This document shows, piece after piece, positions 55,263 to 64,000 of a stretch of 64,000 nucleotides of DNA. The stretch spans positions 1,577,501 to 1,641,500 of the forward strand of contig NZ_CP058669.1 of NCBI RefSeq assembly GCF_014323565.1, in the 5' to 3' direction. Made by a program: the position numbers and the translations under genes. The notes under the pieces were generated by a model, which was not told the DNA's origin, searched no databases, and saw nothing but the letters and a program-made list of their open reading frames with translations. Origin of the DNA: Hyphobacterium sp. CCMP332. Lineage in GTDB: Bacteria; Pseudomonadota; Alphaproteobacteria; Caulobacterales; Maricaulaceae. Every line of letters begins with the position of its first letter. Position 1 is the first letter of the stretch.

Positions 55263-55793
55263 TTACAGGCCCGGGATTTTGCCAATGCCACCGCGGTCGC
55301 GGTGGATTTCCACCGTGCCACCGCCGGTGACGCGTTCAATCAGCTGAAGGCGCTCGGCCTCTTCTTCGGCGTCAATGGTCACGGCATTATCGCCAATGCC
55401 TTCCGTGCCCTCGCGCCAGAACAGGATCTGGTTGCTGAAATCGGTCGACTTGCGAACAACAGCGGCCGTTTCACCATCGATGATGGCGCGAATGAACGGG
55501 TCAGCATCACCGCCGCCAGCGCGTGCGACAAGCAGGGCTTCGCCATCAGAACCTTCAAAATCACCCTGCGCACCAAACAGTGCAGCGCGAGCAGCCTGAT
55601 CCGGATAGATTTCTTCCGGGCGCGGCTCACCGGGACGCGGCGGGCGCAAATTATATTCCGGCGGCACGGTCAAAGGCGCAATCGTGACAACGCGGAACTC
55701 ATCCGGCTCGGCGCTTCCGCCGCGAACCCCGGCGCATCCAGCTACCGCGATGGTCGCGGTCAGGACCGCGAGCGTGATCAGACGCTGACGCAT
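55263..55793 (-). CDS. DUF3035 lipoprotein
   Basis: 176-residue protein with a lipobox (A-V-A-G-C19). The mature start V-V-T-x-A-P-L-T-V-P-P-E-Y-N-L-R-P-P-x-P-G-E matches DUF3035, an alphaproteobacterial lipoprotein family of unknown function. The rest is acidic. It lies 68 bases after lspA in the same direction, so the signal peptidase that matures lipoproteins is encoded just before it. The terminator at 55211-55242 closes the transcript. Confidence 0.88.
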   Translation of the reverse strand: MRQRLITLAVLTATIAVAGCAGVRGGSAEPDEFRVVTIAPLTVPPEYNLRPPRPGEPRPEEIYPDQAARAALFGAQGDFEGSDGEALLVARAGGGDADPFIRAIIDGETAAVVRKSTDFSNQILFWREGTEGIGDNAVTIDAEEEAERLQLIERVTGGGTVEIHRDRGGIGKIPGL

Positions 55794-55861
55794 AAATATA
55801 CTCCCGAATAAACGTTCGTCGGTTTTCTAGCGAAAGACAGGCGGTTTCACCAGCCCGGCCC

Positions 55862-56383
55862 TCACCTCGCGTCGCGATCATTGACCAGCAGGTCAATCAG
55901 AAGCGCGACAACACCGATATTGATGGCGACATCCGCCACATTGAACACCCAGTTGAATTGAAACCCGAATGGCAAAGGCAGACTGGAAAAATCAAGGAAG
56001 TCTGCGACCGCGCCGTAAATGGCGCGATCAATCGCATTGCCCAGCGCACCGCCAATGATCAGCGCATAGGCGCTGGCCTGCAGCCAACGCGTCGCTTTCA
56101 ACATCCAGCTCGCCAAAAGCCCCGAGACGGCCAGCGAGAACAGAATAAGCAGCAGGCTTTGCCAGAAGGCTTGCGCCTGCAGAAAACCAAAGCTGATCCC
56201 GCGATTCCACACCATGGTCAGGTGAAAGAAGGAGAAGACCTCGATGCGGCTGCCCGGCGTCTGATTGATCAGGTCCAGCCCGTAAAGCATCCAGTATTTG
56301 CTGGCCTGATCAAGCGCGATCACCAATGCAGCCATGCCAAATCCGGAGTACGGAATGACAGGCGATATCCGGCGTTCAAACAT
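55862..56383 (-). CDS. lspA: Lipoprotein signal peptidase (signal peptidase II)
   Basis: 173-residue membrane aspartyl protease with four helices that cleaves lipoprotein signal peptides before the lipidated Cys. The two catalytic Asp are in G-N-A-I-D119-R and A-D128-F, with the conserved W-N60-R-G-I-S-F-G before them. It follows ribF by 11 bases. In most proteobacteria ileS sits between ribF and lspA; here it does not. Confidence 0.95.
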   Translation of the reverse strand: MFERRISPVIPYSGFGMAALVIALDQASKYWMLYGLDLINQTPGSRIEVFSFFHLTMVWNRGISFGFLQAQAFWQSLLLILFSLAVSGLLASWMLKATRWLQASAYALIIGGALGNAIDRAIYGAVADFLDFSSLPLPFGFQFNWVFNVADVAINIGVVALLIDLLVNDRDAR

Positions 56384-56394
56384 GCTGTGTCCAC

Positions 56395-57342
56395 TTACGG
56401 TTTGGTTGAGCCTTCATCCGTCGCGTCCGCGCCCAGAACCGAACGCGCCGCAATGGCATCCTGACCAATTTGCGCTTTCAGGGCGTCGAGTCCATTGAAC
56501 TTTTGTTCAGGCCGCAGGAACCGGACGAATTCGACGTTCACCATCTGCCCGTAAATGTCGGCGGCAAAATCAAAAACATGGACTTCCAGCCGCTCGGTGG
56601 TTCCATCAAACGTCGGACGCCGGCCCACATTGGCAACGCCGTCATGAAGCCGGGAATCAATACGGATCCGCACCGCATAGACCCCGAACGCCGGACGGCA
56701 ATAATCACCGAGGCTGATATTCGCCGTGGGAAACCCGATGGTCCGGCCACGTTGATCACCTTGCTCGACCTCGCCTCGCACGATCCAGGGCCGACCGAGC
56801 AATTGGCGGGCCGCATCAATATCACCAGCTTCGAGTGCCTGACGAATGCCGCTGGACGAAATTTTTTCATCGCCGTTCGATTTCAGCGTGACGCCGGTGA
56901 CGCCGAAACCGATTTGCGAGCCGATCCCGGCAAGTATCCGCACATCACCGCTTCGGCCTTTGCCAAACTCGAAATCCGCACCGACAAAAACATGGCTCGC
57001 ATGCGCCCAGCCGGTGAGCACCGTTTCTGCAAACTCGCGCGGCATCATGCGGGACATGGCCGTATTGAAGGGCAGGACGTGCAGGCGTTCAAATCCCAGT
57101 TCGCGGATGGCATCGGCCTGCTGCACATCGTCCATCAACCGAAAGGGCGGGGAGTCAGGTTGAAAAAAACGACGAGGATGCGGGTCAAAAACAGCAACCG
57201 CCGGTGCGAGACCCGCCTCTCTGGCCTTCTCCAGCGCGGCATCCAACACGACGCGATGGCCTTTGTGGACGCCATCAAAGTTACCCAGCGCCAGGGTGCA
57301 GGCAGGTAGCTCCGACTTTGGTGGGCCTTCGACAATCAGCAT
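56395..57342 (-). CDS. ribF: Bifunctional riboflavin kinase/FAD synthetase
   Basis: 315-residue enzyme that makes FMN and then FAD from riboflavin. The N-terminal FAD synthetase part has L-G-N-F-D-G-V-H-K-G-H, and V-G-A-D-F-E-F-G-K-G-R-S-G follows. The C-terminal riboflavin kinase part has G-R-T-I-G-F-P-T-A-N near residue 200 and ends normally. It supplies the flavin for the nearby acyl-CoA dehydrogenase and UbiD-type enzymes among others. It follows the MaoC gene by 9 bases. Confidence 0.96.
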   Translation of the reverse strand: MLIVEGPPKSELPACTLALGNFDGVHKGHRVVLDAALEKAREAGLAPAVAVFDPHPRRFFQPDSPPFRLMDDVQQADAIRELGFERLHVLPFNTAMSRMMPREFAETVLTGWAHASHVFVGADFEFGKGRSGDVRILAGIGSQIGFGVTGVTLKSNGDEKISSSGIRQALEAGDIDAARQLLGRPWIVRGEVEQGDQRGRTIGFPTANISLGDYCRPAFGVYAVRIRIDSRLHDGVANVGRRPTFDGTTERLEVHVFDFAADIYGQMVNVEFVRFLRPEQKFNGLDALKAQIGQDAIAARSVLGADATDEGSTKP

Positions 57343-57351
57343 GAAACGTCG

Positions 57352-57795
57352 CTATTCCGCGGATTTTCGCTTGCGGGTGCGGACCATGACCGAGGCCCGC
57401 GCCGTCATGACTTCAGTGTCACCTACCTTGCAGGAACAGGAGAGTTCGATCATCCGCGATTTGAGGTCGATCGAGATCACTTCCGCACGCGACCGCACGG
57501 TATCGCCAATCCGCACCGGAGACCGGAAGCCCAGATCCATGCTGACGAAAATCGAGCCCGGACCAGGCAATTCATTGCCCAGAAGCGCCGACAGGTAGGA
57601 CGCGATCAACGCGCCATGGGCAATACGTCCCCGATAGGGTGTGCGCCGGGCAAACTCTTCATCAAGATGCAGCGGGTTGTGATCGCCGGACACTTCGGCA
57701 AAGGCGCGCACGGTCGTATCGTCCACCAGCCGCGTGATCTCGGCTGATTGGCCAACGCGGAAGTCTTCTAGCGGAATGGGTGCCTTTTGCGTCAT
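57352..57795 (-). CDS. MaoC family dehydratase (hotdog fold)
   Basis: 147-residue single-hotdog protein. The hydratase 2 motif is F-A-E-V-S-G-D38-H-N-P-L-H43, giving the catalytic Asp/His of (R)-specific enoyl-CoA hydratases; G-R-I-A-H-G follows. It may hydrate an enoyl-CoA or, in this context, serve another acyl-thioester step. In the conserved order tipF-HAD-maoC-ribF it appears to be a fixed neighbour in this bacterial group, in my memory. Confidence 0.92.
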   Translation of the reverse strand: MTQKAPIPLEDFRVGQSAEITRLVDDTTVRAFAEVSGDHNPLHLDEEFARRTPYRGRIAHGALIASYLSALLGNELPGPGSIFVSMDLGFRSPVRIGDTVRSRAEVISIDLKSRMIELSCSCKVGDTEVMTARASVMVRTRKRKSAE

Positions 57796-57856
57796 ATCCG
57801 GGCTCCAGTGAGTTCACAGCCTATAGACGGCAACCGGGCGGCGCTGTCCAGACGGC

Positions 57857-58702
57857 TTACCAGATCAGCCGCGGCGCAAACCAGGTCGCGGTCACGTTGT
57901 AACGGGAAAGCTCGGTCTGAATCGCCGGCATATCAGATGGATCGAGTGCCCCGCCCAGAATTCCGTCGCCGATGAAAAGCGAGTCGATGGACATCCGCGC
58001 CGCGCCGGCAAGGTCGGTTTCCGGACCGTCGCCAATGGCCAGGACATTCGAACGGTCGCCGCGCCATCCCCGGTCCAGAAGCATGCGGTAAGCGAGCTCG
58101 TAGATCGGCTTGTGCGGCTTTCCGGCGATAACGCTCGTGCCGCCCAGCTCCCGATAGAGGCGCGCCAATGCCCCTGCACACCAGACAAGATCATCGCCAA
58201 CCTGAACCACAATGTCGGGATTGGCGCAGATCATGGGTAATTGCCGGTCGGCCAGCTCTGTCAGCAATGCTTCATAATCATCCGGAGCCGAACCCAGTTC
58301 GCGAACCAGCCCGGTGCACACAATGGCATGCGCCTCGTCGACATCCGAAAATGTAATATCCAGACCTGAATAGAGCAAATCGTCGCCGCCCGGCGGACCA
58401 ATCTTGAAAAATGGGCCCGGCGCATGGTCGTTCAGGGCTATTCGGGTCGCATCACCCGATGTCACAATACCGTCCCAGGCATCATCCGGCGCACCCATCC
58501 GGGCCAGCTGCCGCGCAACATCATGTGCCGGGCGCGGCGAGTTGGACACCAGTATGACCGGAACGCCGCTGGCGCGCGCCTGCTGCAGGGCCTCTATCGC
58601 ATCGGGCAAAATGGCGTGACCATCGCGGATGACGCCCCAGACATCACAAAAGATGGCCGAATAGCGCCCGGCAATGTCCCGAAAGTGAAATGCAGCCTTC
58701 AT
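57857..58702 (-). CDS. HAD-superfamily hydrolase, TIGR01459 family
   Basis: 281-residue class IIA HAD phosphatase-like protein. Motif I is D20-V-W-G-V-I (Trp where many relatives have D-x-D), then V-S-N-S-P-R-P, G-K-P-H-K-P-I-Y and the closing G-D-G-P-E-T-D-L-A-G-A. The D-x-W variant is usual for TIGR01459, so catalysis on a small phosphoester is plausible but the general acid is changed. Substrate unknown. Lies 42 bases after the TipF-like gene. Confidence 0.92.
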   Translation of the reverse strand: MKAAFHFRDIAGRYSAIFCDVWGVIRDGHAILPDAIEALQQARASGVPVILVSNSPRPAHDVARQLARMGAPDDAWDGIVTSGDATRIALNDHAPGPFFKIGPPGGDDLLYSGLDITFSDVDEAHAIVCTGLVRELGSAPDDYEALLTELADRQLPMICANPDIVVQVGDDLVWCAGALARLYRELGGTSVIAGKPHKPIYELAYRMLLDRGWRGDRSNVLAIGDGPETDLAGAARMSIDSLFIGDGILGGALDPSDMPAIQTELSRYNVTATWFAPRLIW

Positions 58703-58744
58703 ATCGCCTTACCTAGCGGTCTGGCCTGCCGATACAAGCGGATA

Positions 58745-59959
58745 TCAGGCAGAGCGGCGAATGGGCTGGGTGGTGGTTTCGTCAAGTATCTCGTCACGGA
58801 CCGGGCGGGGCTCACCAAAGAGATGGCCCTGCGCAAAGCCGGTATCGATATCCAGGAGTTCGACGACGGTTTGCTCCTGCTCCACCTTGTCCGCGATAAG
58901 GTCCATACCGAACTTGGCAAACAGGCTGGGAATATCCTCGGGCTGGATGGCCCCGGCTGCGAGCCCGCCAATGGGCTCCTCATTCCGGATTGCTGTCACC
59001 AGACGCTGGCCTTCGACCTTGGCGAACCGGACACCCGCCCGCTGCATTTCGGAAAAATCACTGTTGAGGTCGGTCATCTGATCGACCGAGAACCGGAATC
59101 CGAAATCGGCCAGACGTCCCATATTTCGTGCCGCCCCCGGCGTGCGGGCTTCAAAGGCGGCCTGTGAAACTTCAAAGATCAATGAGCTCGCGAGGTCGGA
59201 ATTGCGCCGCATGTAGTCGAGGAAATTCGGGAAGAAATCTTCATCCGCCAGAGACCGGAGGGAAACATTACAGAAAATGCCGATCCGGCGATCTGACTGG
59301 GTGAGCCGGCGCACGATCTGGACGCATCGGAAAAGCAAAAGATTGTCCACTTCCGCCATCAGGCCCGCATCTTCGGCAGCGCGAATGAAGGCCGCCGGCG
59401 TGATGATGTTACCCGCACGGTCTCTCAGTCTTGAAAAGCTTTCATAGAAATAGGTCTTGCGTTGCGGCAACGAGACTATGGGTTGGAGGTAGAGATCGAC
59501 CCGGTTGGCGGCCAGCGCATCGCGGACGATGTCCATGTTTACCGGTGTCTGACCCGTGTTCGTGGGCTTCGCCGGTGCGATGGACGCGCCACCACCAGCC
59601 CCCATGCGACGCACCAGATCTTCCAGAACCCGCACTTCATTCGTCAGGGTTTCTTCGCGCTGATGCGCCTCGGCGCGCATGGTGTCCGCAATAGTATCAA
59701 GGCGCGATTGCGCTTCCGCCATCTCTTCGGCGAGATCAAGATTCGCTGCTTTCAGCGCGTCGATTTCGGCGATCATTTCCTTGCGCTCGATGGCCCGGGC
59801 GGCTGCGGAATGCGCCTGCCCGGCAATCAGGAAGACCCCGGCGCCCATCATCCAGGCAAAACTGGTCGACATCAGCCCGAGGCGTTCAAACGCCAGCGCC
59901 GACACCACGGCAATCATGGCGTAGGTCAGGACGATCAGAATGTCGCTGGCGCGAGGCAT
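58745..59959 (-). CDS. tipF: EAL-domain protein, probable TipF flagellar assembly factor
   Basis: 404-residue protein with two N-terminal membrane helices (about residues 7-25 and 33-49), a coiled coil (about 55-120) and a C-terminal EAL domain (about 145-400). This layout is that of Caulobacter TipF, a c-di-GMP-binding protein needed for polar flagellum assembly. The signature E-A-L reads Y-E173-S-F, keeping the Glu but losing Ala-Leu, and it lacks a GGDEF domain, so it is more likely a c-di-GMP receptor than an active phosphodiesterase. Neighbouring HAD gene order supports the call. Confidence 0.85.
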   Translation of the reverse strand: MPRASDILIVLTYAMIAVVSALAFERLGLMSTSFAWMMGAGVFLIAGQAHSAAARAIERKEMIAEIDALKAANLDLAEEMAEAQSRLDTIADTMRAEAHQREETLTNEVRVLEDLVRRMGAGGGASIAPAKPTNTGQTPVNMDIVRDALAANRVDLYLQPIVSLPQRKTYFYESFSRLRDRAGNIITPAAFIRAAEDAGLMAEVDNLLLFRCVQIVRRLTQSDRRIGIFCNVSLRSLADEDFFPNFLDYMRRNSDLASSLIFEVSQAAFEARTPGAARNMGRLADFGFRFSVDQMTDLNSDFSEMQRAGVRFAKVEGQRLVTAIRNEEPIGGLAAGAIQPEDIPSLFAKFGMDLIADKVEQEQTVVELLDIDTGFAQGHLFGEPRPVRDEILDETTTQPIRRSA

Positions 59960-60057
59960 GGGCGATCCAAAGCAATCTAAAGCGAATCAGTTCGATTGGC
60001 TCCAGACTACGTTGGATCGCACCGTGTTGTCAGAACGTTAACGAATGCCCGACGGCG

Positions 60058-60729
60058 TTAGCTTGCGACGTGCGGACGAATGCGGATTTCGACACGGCGA
60101 TTTTGCGCCCGACCCGACGGTGTGTCGTTGGACGCGATCGGAGATGTCTCGCCCAAACCTGCCACATAGAAGCGGTCACGCAGGACACGTTGCGAGATCA
60201 GATAGCCCGCCACCGACTGGGCCCGGCGTTCCGACAATTGCTGGTTATAATCCGCCGCACCGGTTGAATCGGCATGACCGATCACGTCGACATAGGTCGC
60301 CGGATAGGTGTTCAGCACGTCCGAGACATCGTTCAGCACCGTATAGAAACGCGGCTCGATATCGGCGGAATTGGTCGCGAAGGTGACATCGCCCGGCATG
60401 ATCAACAAAAGATCATTGCCCTGACGGCGTACACCGACGCCGGAATCCCGCAATTGTTCGCGCATCGCGGCTTCCTGCCGGTCCATGTAGTTACCGACAC
60501 CGGCCCCTGCCAGAGCGCCGATACCTGCGCCGATCAGCGCGTTGGTGCGGCCTTCTTCGGAATCATTCGTGTTCGTCAGATAACCCAGGGCAGCACCCAG
60601 GCCCGCCCCGATCAGCGCGCCGCGAGCCGTATTGTTTGGCCGGGTTTCGCCGGTGTAGGGGTCGGTCGTCGTGCAGCCGGCTGCAAAGGAGAGGGCAGCA
60701 ACAGATACGACAAGGGTACGAAACAACAT
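60058..60729 (-). CDS. OmpA-family lipoprotein with glycine-zipper repeats
   Basis: 223-residue lipoprotein (lipobox A-A-G-C). Residues about 35-85 are two Gly-zipper segments (G-A-L-I-G-A-G-L-G-A-A-L-G and A-L-I-G-A-G-I-G-A-L-A-G) that can insert in or pair at a membrane; residues about 105-220 form an OmpA/Pal-like peptidoglycan-binding domain with G-H-A-D-S-T-G-A-A-D-Y-N-Q-Q-L-S-E-R-R-A-Q-S-V. It probably links the outer membrane to the cell wall, as in YiaD/YfiB relatives. Divergent from groES. Confidence 0.92.
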   Translation of the reverse strand: MLFRTLVVSVAALSFAAGCTTTDPYTGETRPNNTARGALIGAGLGAALGYLTNTNDSEEGRTNALIGAGIGALAGAGVGNYMDRQEAAMREQLRDSGVGVRRQGNDLLLIMPGDVTFATNSADIEPRFYTVLNDVSDVLNTYPATYVDVIGHADSTGAADYNQQLSERRAQSVAGYLISQRVLRDRFYVAGLGETSPIASNDTPSGRAQNRRVEIRIRPHVAS

Positions 60730-60867
60730 GGGTAAACTCCGTTTTGGTTTCAGAACGTCAGTATACGCCTATCATGGCAGAAATACGAGGGTCAGTTGAA
60801 AGATTCGCCGGTGAACCGAAGATGAATGATACGGCTCATCTGAAAGCAGACGAGTCGCCGCGCACCA

Positions 60868-60896
60868 CTTGACGCCTCCTCTCCGCATGCTTATCT
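60868..60896 (+). promoter_or_regulatory. Heat-shock (sigma-32-like) promoter candidate for groESL
   Basis: CTTGACG at 60868-60874 and TTATCT at 60891-60896 with a 16-base spacer resemble an alphaproteobacterial sigma-32 promoter (CTTG-type -35). It lies directly before the CIRCE element, as in Caulobacter-type groESL regions. Confidence 0.55.
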
Positions 60897-60905
60897 GCAG
60901 CCTCG

Positions 60906-60932
60906 TTAGCAGCCGGTGCATGTGAGTGCTAA
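60906..60932. promoter_or_regulatory. CIRCE element (HrcA operator)
   Basis: TTAGCAGCC and GAGTGCTAA are separated by exactly 9 bases; the right arm is a perfect CIRCE half-site and the left differs from the consensus at two positions. It sits 44 bases before the groES start. HrcA binding here would repress groESL until heat shock. Confidence 0.9.
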
Positions 60933-60976
60933 CCGGCTCTTCGCAACAACAATGAATACCAAACAGGGGTATGAAC

Positions 60977-61264
60977 ATGTCATTTCGTCCGCTGCACGAT
61001 CGTGTGCTCGTGAAACGCGTGGAAGAAGAATCCAAAACCAAGGGCGGGATCATCATTCCGGATACCGCCAAGGAAAAGCCGCAAGAAGGTGAAGTTATTG
61101 CCATCGGCGGCGGCGCCATCAAGGACGATGGTTCAGTGCGCGCACTGGACGTCAAGGTCGGCGACCGCATCCTGTTCGGCAAATGGTCGGGCACCGAAGT
61201 CACCCTCGGCGGTGACGAGCTGATCATCATGAAAGAGTCGGACATCCTCGGCGTGATGGGCTAA
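60977..61264 (+). CDS. groES: Co-chaperonin GroES
   Basis: 95-residue lid of the GroEL chamber. The sequence [12 protein letters not shown], the mobile loop [11 protein letters not shown] and the end E-S-D-I-L-G-V-M are complete and normal. ATG 60977 is preferred to 60971 because AGGGG lies 7 bases before it. Unlike groEL it has no frame problem. Confidence 0.96.
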   Translation: MSFRPLHDRVLVKRVEEESKTKGGIIIPDTAKEKPQEGEVIAIGGGAIKDDGSVRALDVKVGDRILFGKWSGTEVTLGGDELIIMKESDILGVMG

Positions 61265-61320
61265 CGCCCCGCCGGTTTCCGCTCATTCAAACCCAATCAA
61301 GACAAAGAAAACGGAACTGA

Positions 61321-62974
<1,654 letters not shown>

Positions 62975-63000
62975 GCCACGCCAACCTCGCTTGAATGATC

Positions 63001-63029
63001 AAGGGCGGCTCAATCGGGCCGCCCTTTTT
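63001..63029 (+). terminator. Intrinsic terminator after groESL
   Basis: A 9-bp perfect stem (63001-63009 with 63018-63026, AAGGGCGGC), 8-base loop and a run of five T on the plus strand, 26 bases after the groEL stop. Confidence 0.92.
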
Positions 63030-63112
63030 CTTTTCGTGCAGGAAATCGGCATGATGCAAGCCCGCCATATCCTGCTAAAGTGAGGCGATCAAAAAATAAC
63101 GGGAGATCGTAG

Positions 63113-64000
63113 ATGCGCCTGAATGCTTTTTTTGCCGCCATTCCTGCAGCCGTTTTGTTCGCCTGCAGTCCGGCGCCTGAAACCGGCACCGCGCCGGGAG
63201 AGTCGAATGGCACCTTTGCAGGCGCTCAGGAGGCATCATCCCGAACAATGCATGATGCAGCCACTTTCCACATGACAACGAGTTTCGGAATGGCCTCGAG
63301 CGCGGGTTTCCCGTTTTCGCCCGACGACAGCCGCATCCTGATCTCGTCCGACGAGACCGGCGTATTCAATGCCTATACCGTCGATCCCGAGACGGGCGAG
63401 CGCACCGCCCTCACCGACTCCGCCACCAACGCAATCTTTGCCGTCAGTTATTTCCCGGATGACGAGCGCATTCTGATCACCGCCGACAGTGGCGGCAATG
63501 AGATCAGCCATATTTTCGTGCGCGATGCGGATGGCGAAATATACGACATCACACCGGGCGAAGAGGTCCGTGCGCAATTCCTCGGCTGGTCGCCGGACGG
63601 CAGCGATATCTGGCTTATGACCAATGAGCGCGACCAGACAGCCATGGATATCCTCGCCTATGACACGGTGAGCTTTGAAAGCCAGATCGTTTTTCAGAAC
63701 GACTCGGCGCTGGAAATCGGTGATGTCAGCCCGGACGGGCGCTGGCTGGCGCTGGTACGCAACCGCACCTCTGCCGACAGCGACATCCTGCTGCTCGATC
63801 TGGCCTCTGGCGAAACAGAACCCACGCTGATCACCGAACACGAGGGCAATATCGCCCACGGCGTCTATGCCTTCACGCCCGATAGCGCCGCCCTTGTCTA
63901 TGCCACAAATGAGCACGGCGAATTCAACCAGGCCTGGACCTATGAGCTTGAGACAGGGACAACCGCCCCGCTGATCGAAGCGGACTGGGACGTGTCCTTC
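63113..64000 (+). CDS. S9-type peptidase (prolyl oligopeptidase family) lipoprotein, 5' part
   Basis: The gene runs off the window; 296 codons are visible and open. The N-terminus has a lipobox (L-F-A-C near residue 18), and the visible part is a beta-propeller: repeats such as F-S-P-D-D-S-R-I-L-I, Y-F-P-D-D-E-R-I-L-I, W-S-P-D-G-S-D-I-W-L and V-S-P-D-G-R-W-L-A occur about every 45 residues. This is the gating propeller of S9 prolyl oligopeptidase/DPP-like enzymes; the catalytic domain would lie beyond the edge. GGGAG is 7 bases before ATG 63113. A TolB-like propeller protein is the alternative. Confidence 0.8.
   Translation, partial: MRLNAFFAAIPAAVLFACSPAPETGTAPGESNGTFAGAQEASSRTMHDAATFHMTTSFGMASSAGFPFSPDDSRILISSDETGVFNAYTVDPETGERTALTDSATNAIFAVSYFPDDERILITADSGGNEISHIFVRDADGEIYDITPGEEVRAQFLGWSPDGSDIWLMTNERDQTAMDILAYDTVSFESQIVFQNDSALEIGDVSPDGRWLALVRNRTSADSDILLLDLASGETEPTLITEHEGNIAHGVYAFTPDSAALVYATNEHGEFNQAWTYELETGTTAPLIEADWDVSF

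Overview
This window looks like a chromosomal segment of a GC-rich alphaproteobacterium, probably a marine stalked or budding type (Maricaulales / Hyphomonadaceae / Caulobacterales side). The support is the gene order ctaC-ctaD-ctaB-(small coxF-like)-ctaG-ctaE, a TipF-type EAL protein beside a TIGR01459 HAD hydrolase, MaoC and ribF genes, the alphaproteobacterial small families DUF2093, DUF4170 and DUF3035, and a CIRCE-controlled groESL. This placement is from family knowledge, not from a database search. I saw no rRNA, tRNA, CRISPR array, insertion sequence or prophage.

Layout. 1-4612 (minus): aa3-type cytochrome c oxidase structural and assembly genes. 4846-10132 (plus): a TPR protein, TldD, an outer-membrane receptor-like protein and a retropepsin-like protease, closed by a strong bidirectional terminator. 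10216-14320 (minus): POT peptide transporter, glutamate-cysteine ligase, RsmE. 14397-18294 (plus): UbiA and a catalytic/non-catalytic pair of M16 peptidases, then a terminator. 18392-22988 (plus): MarR regulator, enoyl-CoA hydratase (palindromic operator candidate in front), a tightly coupled class IV aminotransferase and sulfotransferase-like pair, a small acetyltransferase and a class C beta-lactamase-like hydrolase. 23005-28758: UbiD and small membrane proteins, a membrane-anchored AraC regulator and an FKBP. 28759-29154 is the only long non-coding stretch and holds a degenerate ~21-bp tandem repeat. 29155-34181: symporter, an orphan flagellar-rod-like small protein, two four-cysteine exported proteins flanking a DsbA-family protein, MAPEG and TldE/PmbA.

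34198-40930 is a lipid A/LPS inner core block: DUF4170, MsbA-like flippase, (a tyrosine phosphatase on the opposite strand), DUF374 acyltransferase, WaaA, LpxK and an LpxL-type acyltransferase. 40879-47251 holds M23 peptidase, DUF2093, XseA, PurD, an amidohydrolase and an APH-like kinase. 47252-54872 holds two paralogous membrane proteins, an ACAD10/11-type acyl-CoA dehydrogenase, TauE/SafE, GNAT, TadA-type deaminase, an RsuA/RluB-type pseudouridine synthase, RsmD and MutL. 54904-59959 (minus) holds a half-size GDT1 protein, DUF3035 lipoprotein, LspA, RibF, MaoC, HAD and TipF. 60058-64000 holds an OmpA-like lipoprotein, groESL and the start of an S9-type peptidase lipoprotein.

Most of the window is housekeeping. 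The points most worth a second look are: (a) groEL, whose reading frame is broken by many small indels clustered in about 370 nt plus one at ~62412, while no other gene here shows any; (b) the overlapping aminotransferase + sulfotransferase-like gene pair, which matches, from memory, the two halves of a plant fusion protein of unknown function; (c) two small exported proteins sharing a C..CTCL..C pattern on either side of a CPWC oxidoreductase gene; (d) split kinase and dehydrogenase genes that correspond to the halves of animal ACAD10/11. No clearly novel defence or mobile system was found.
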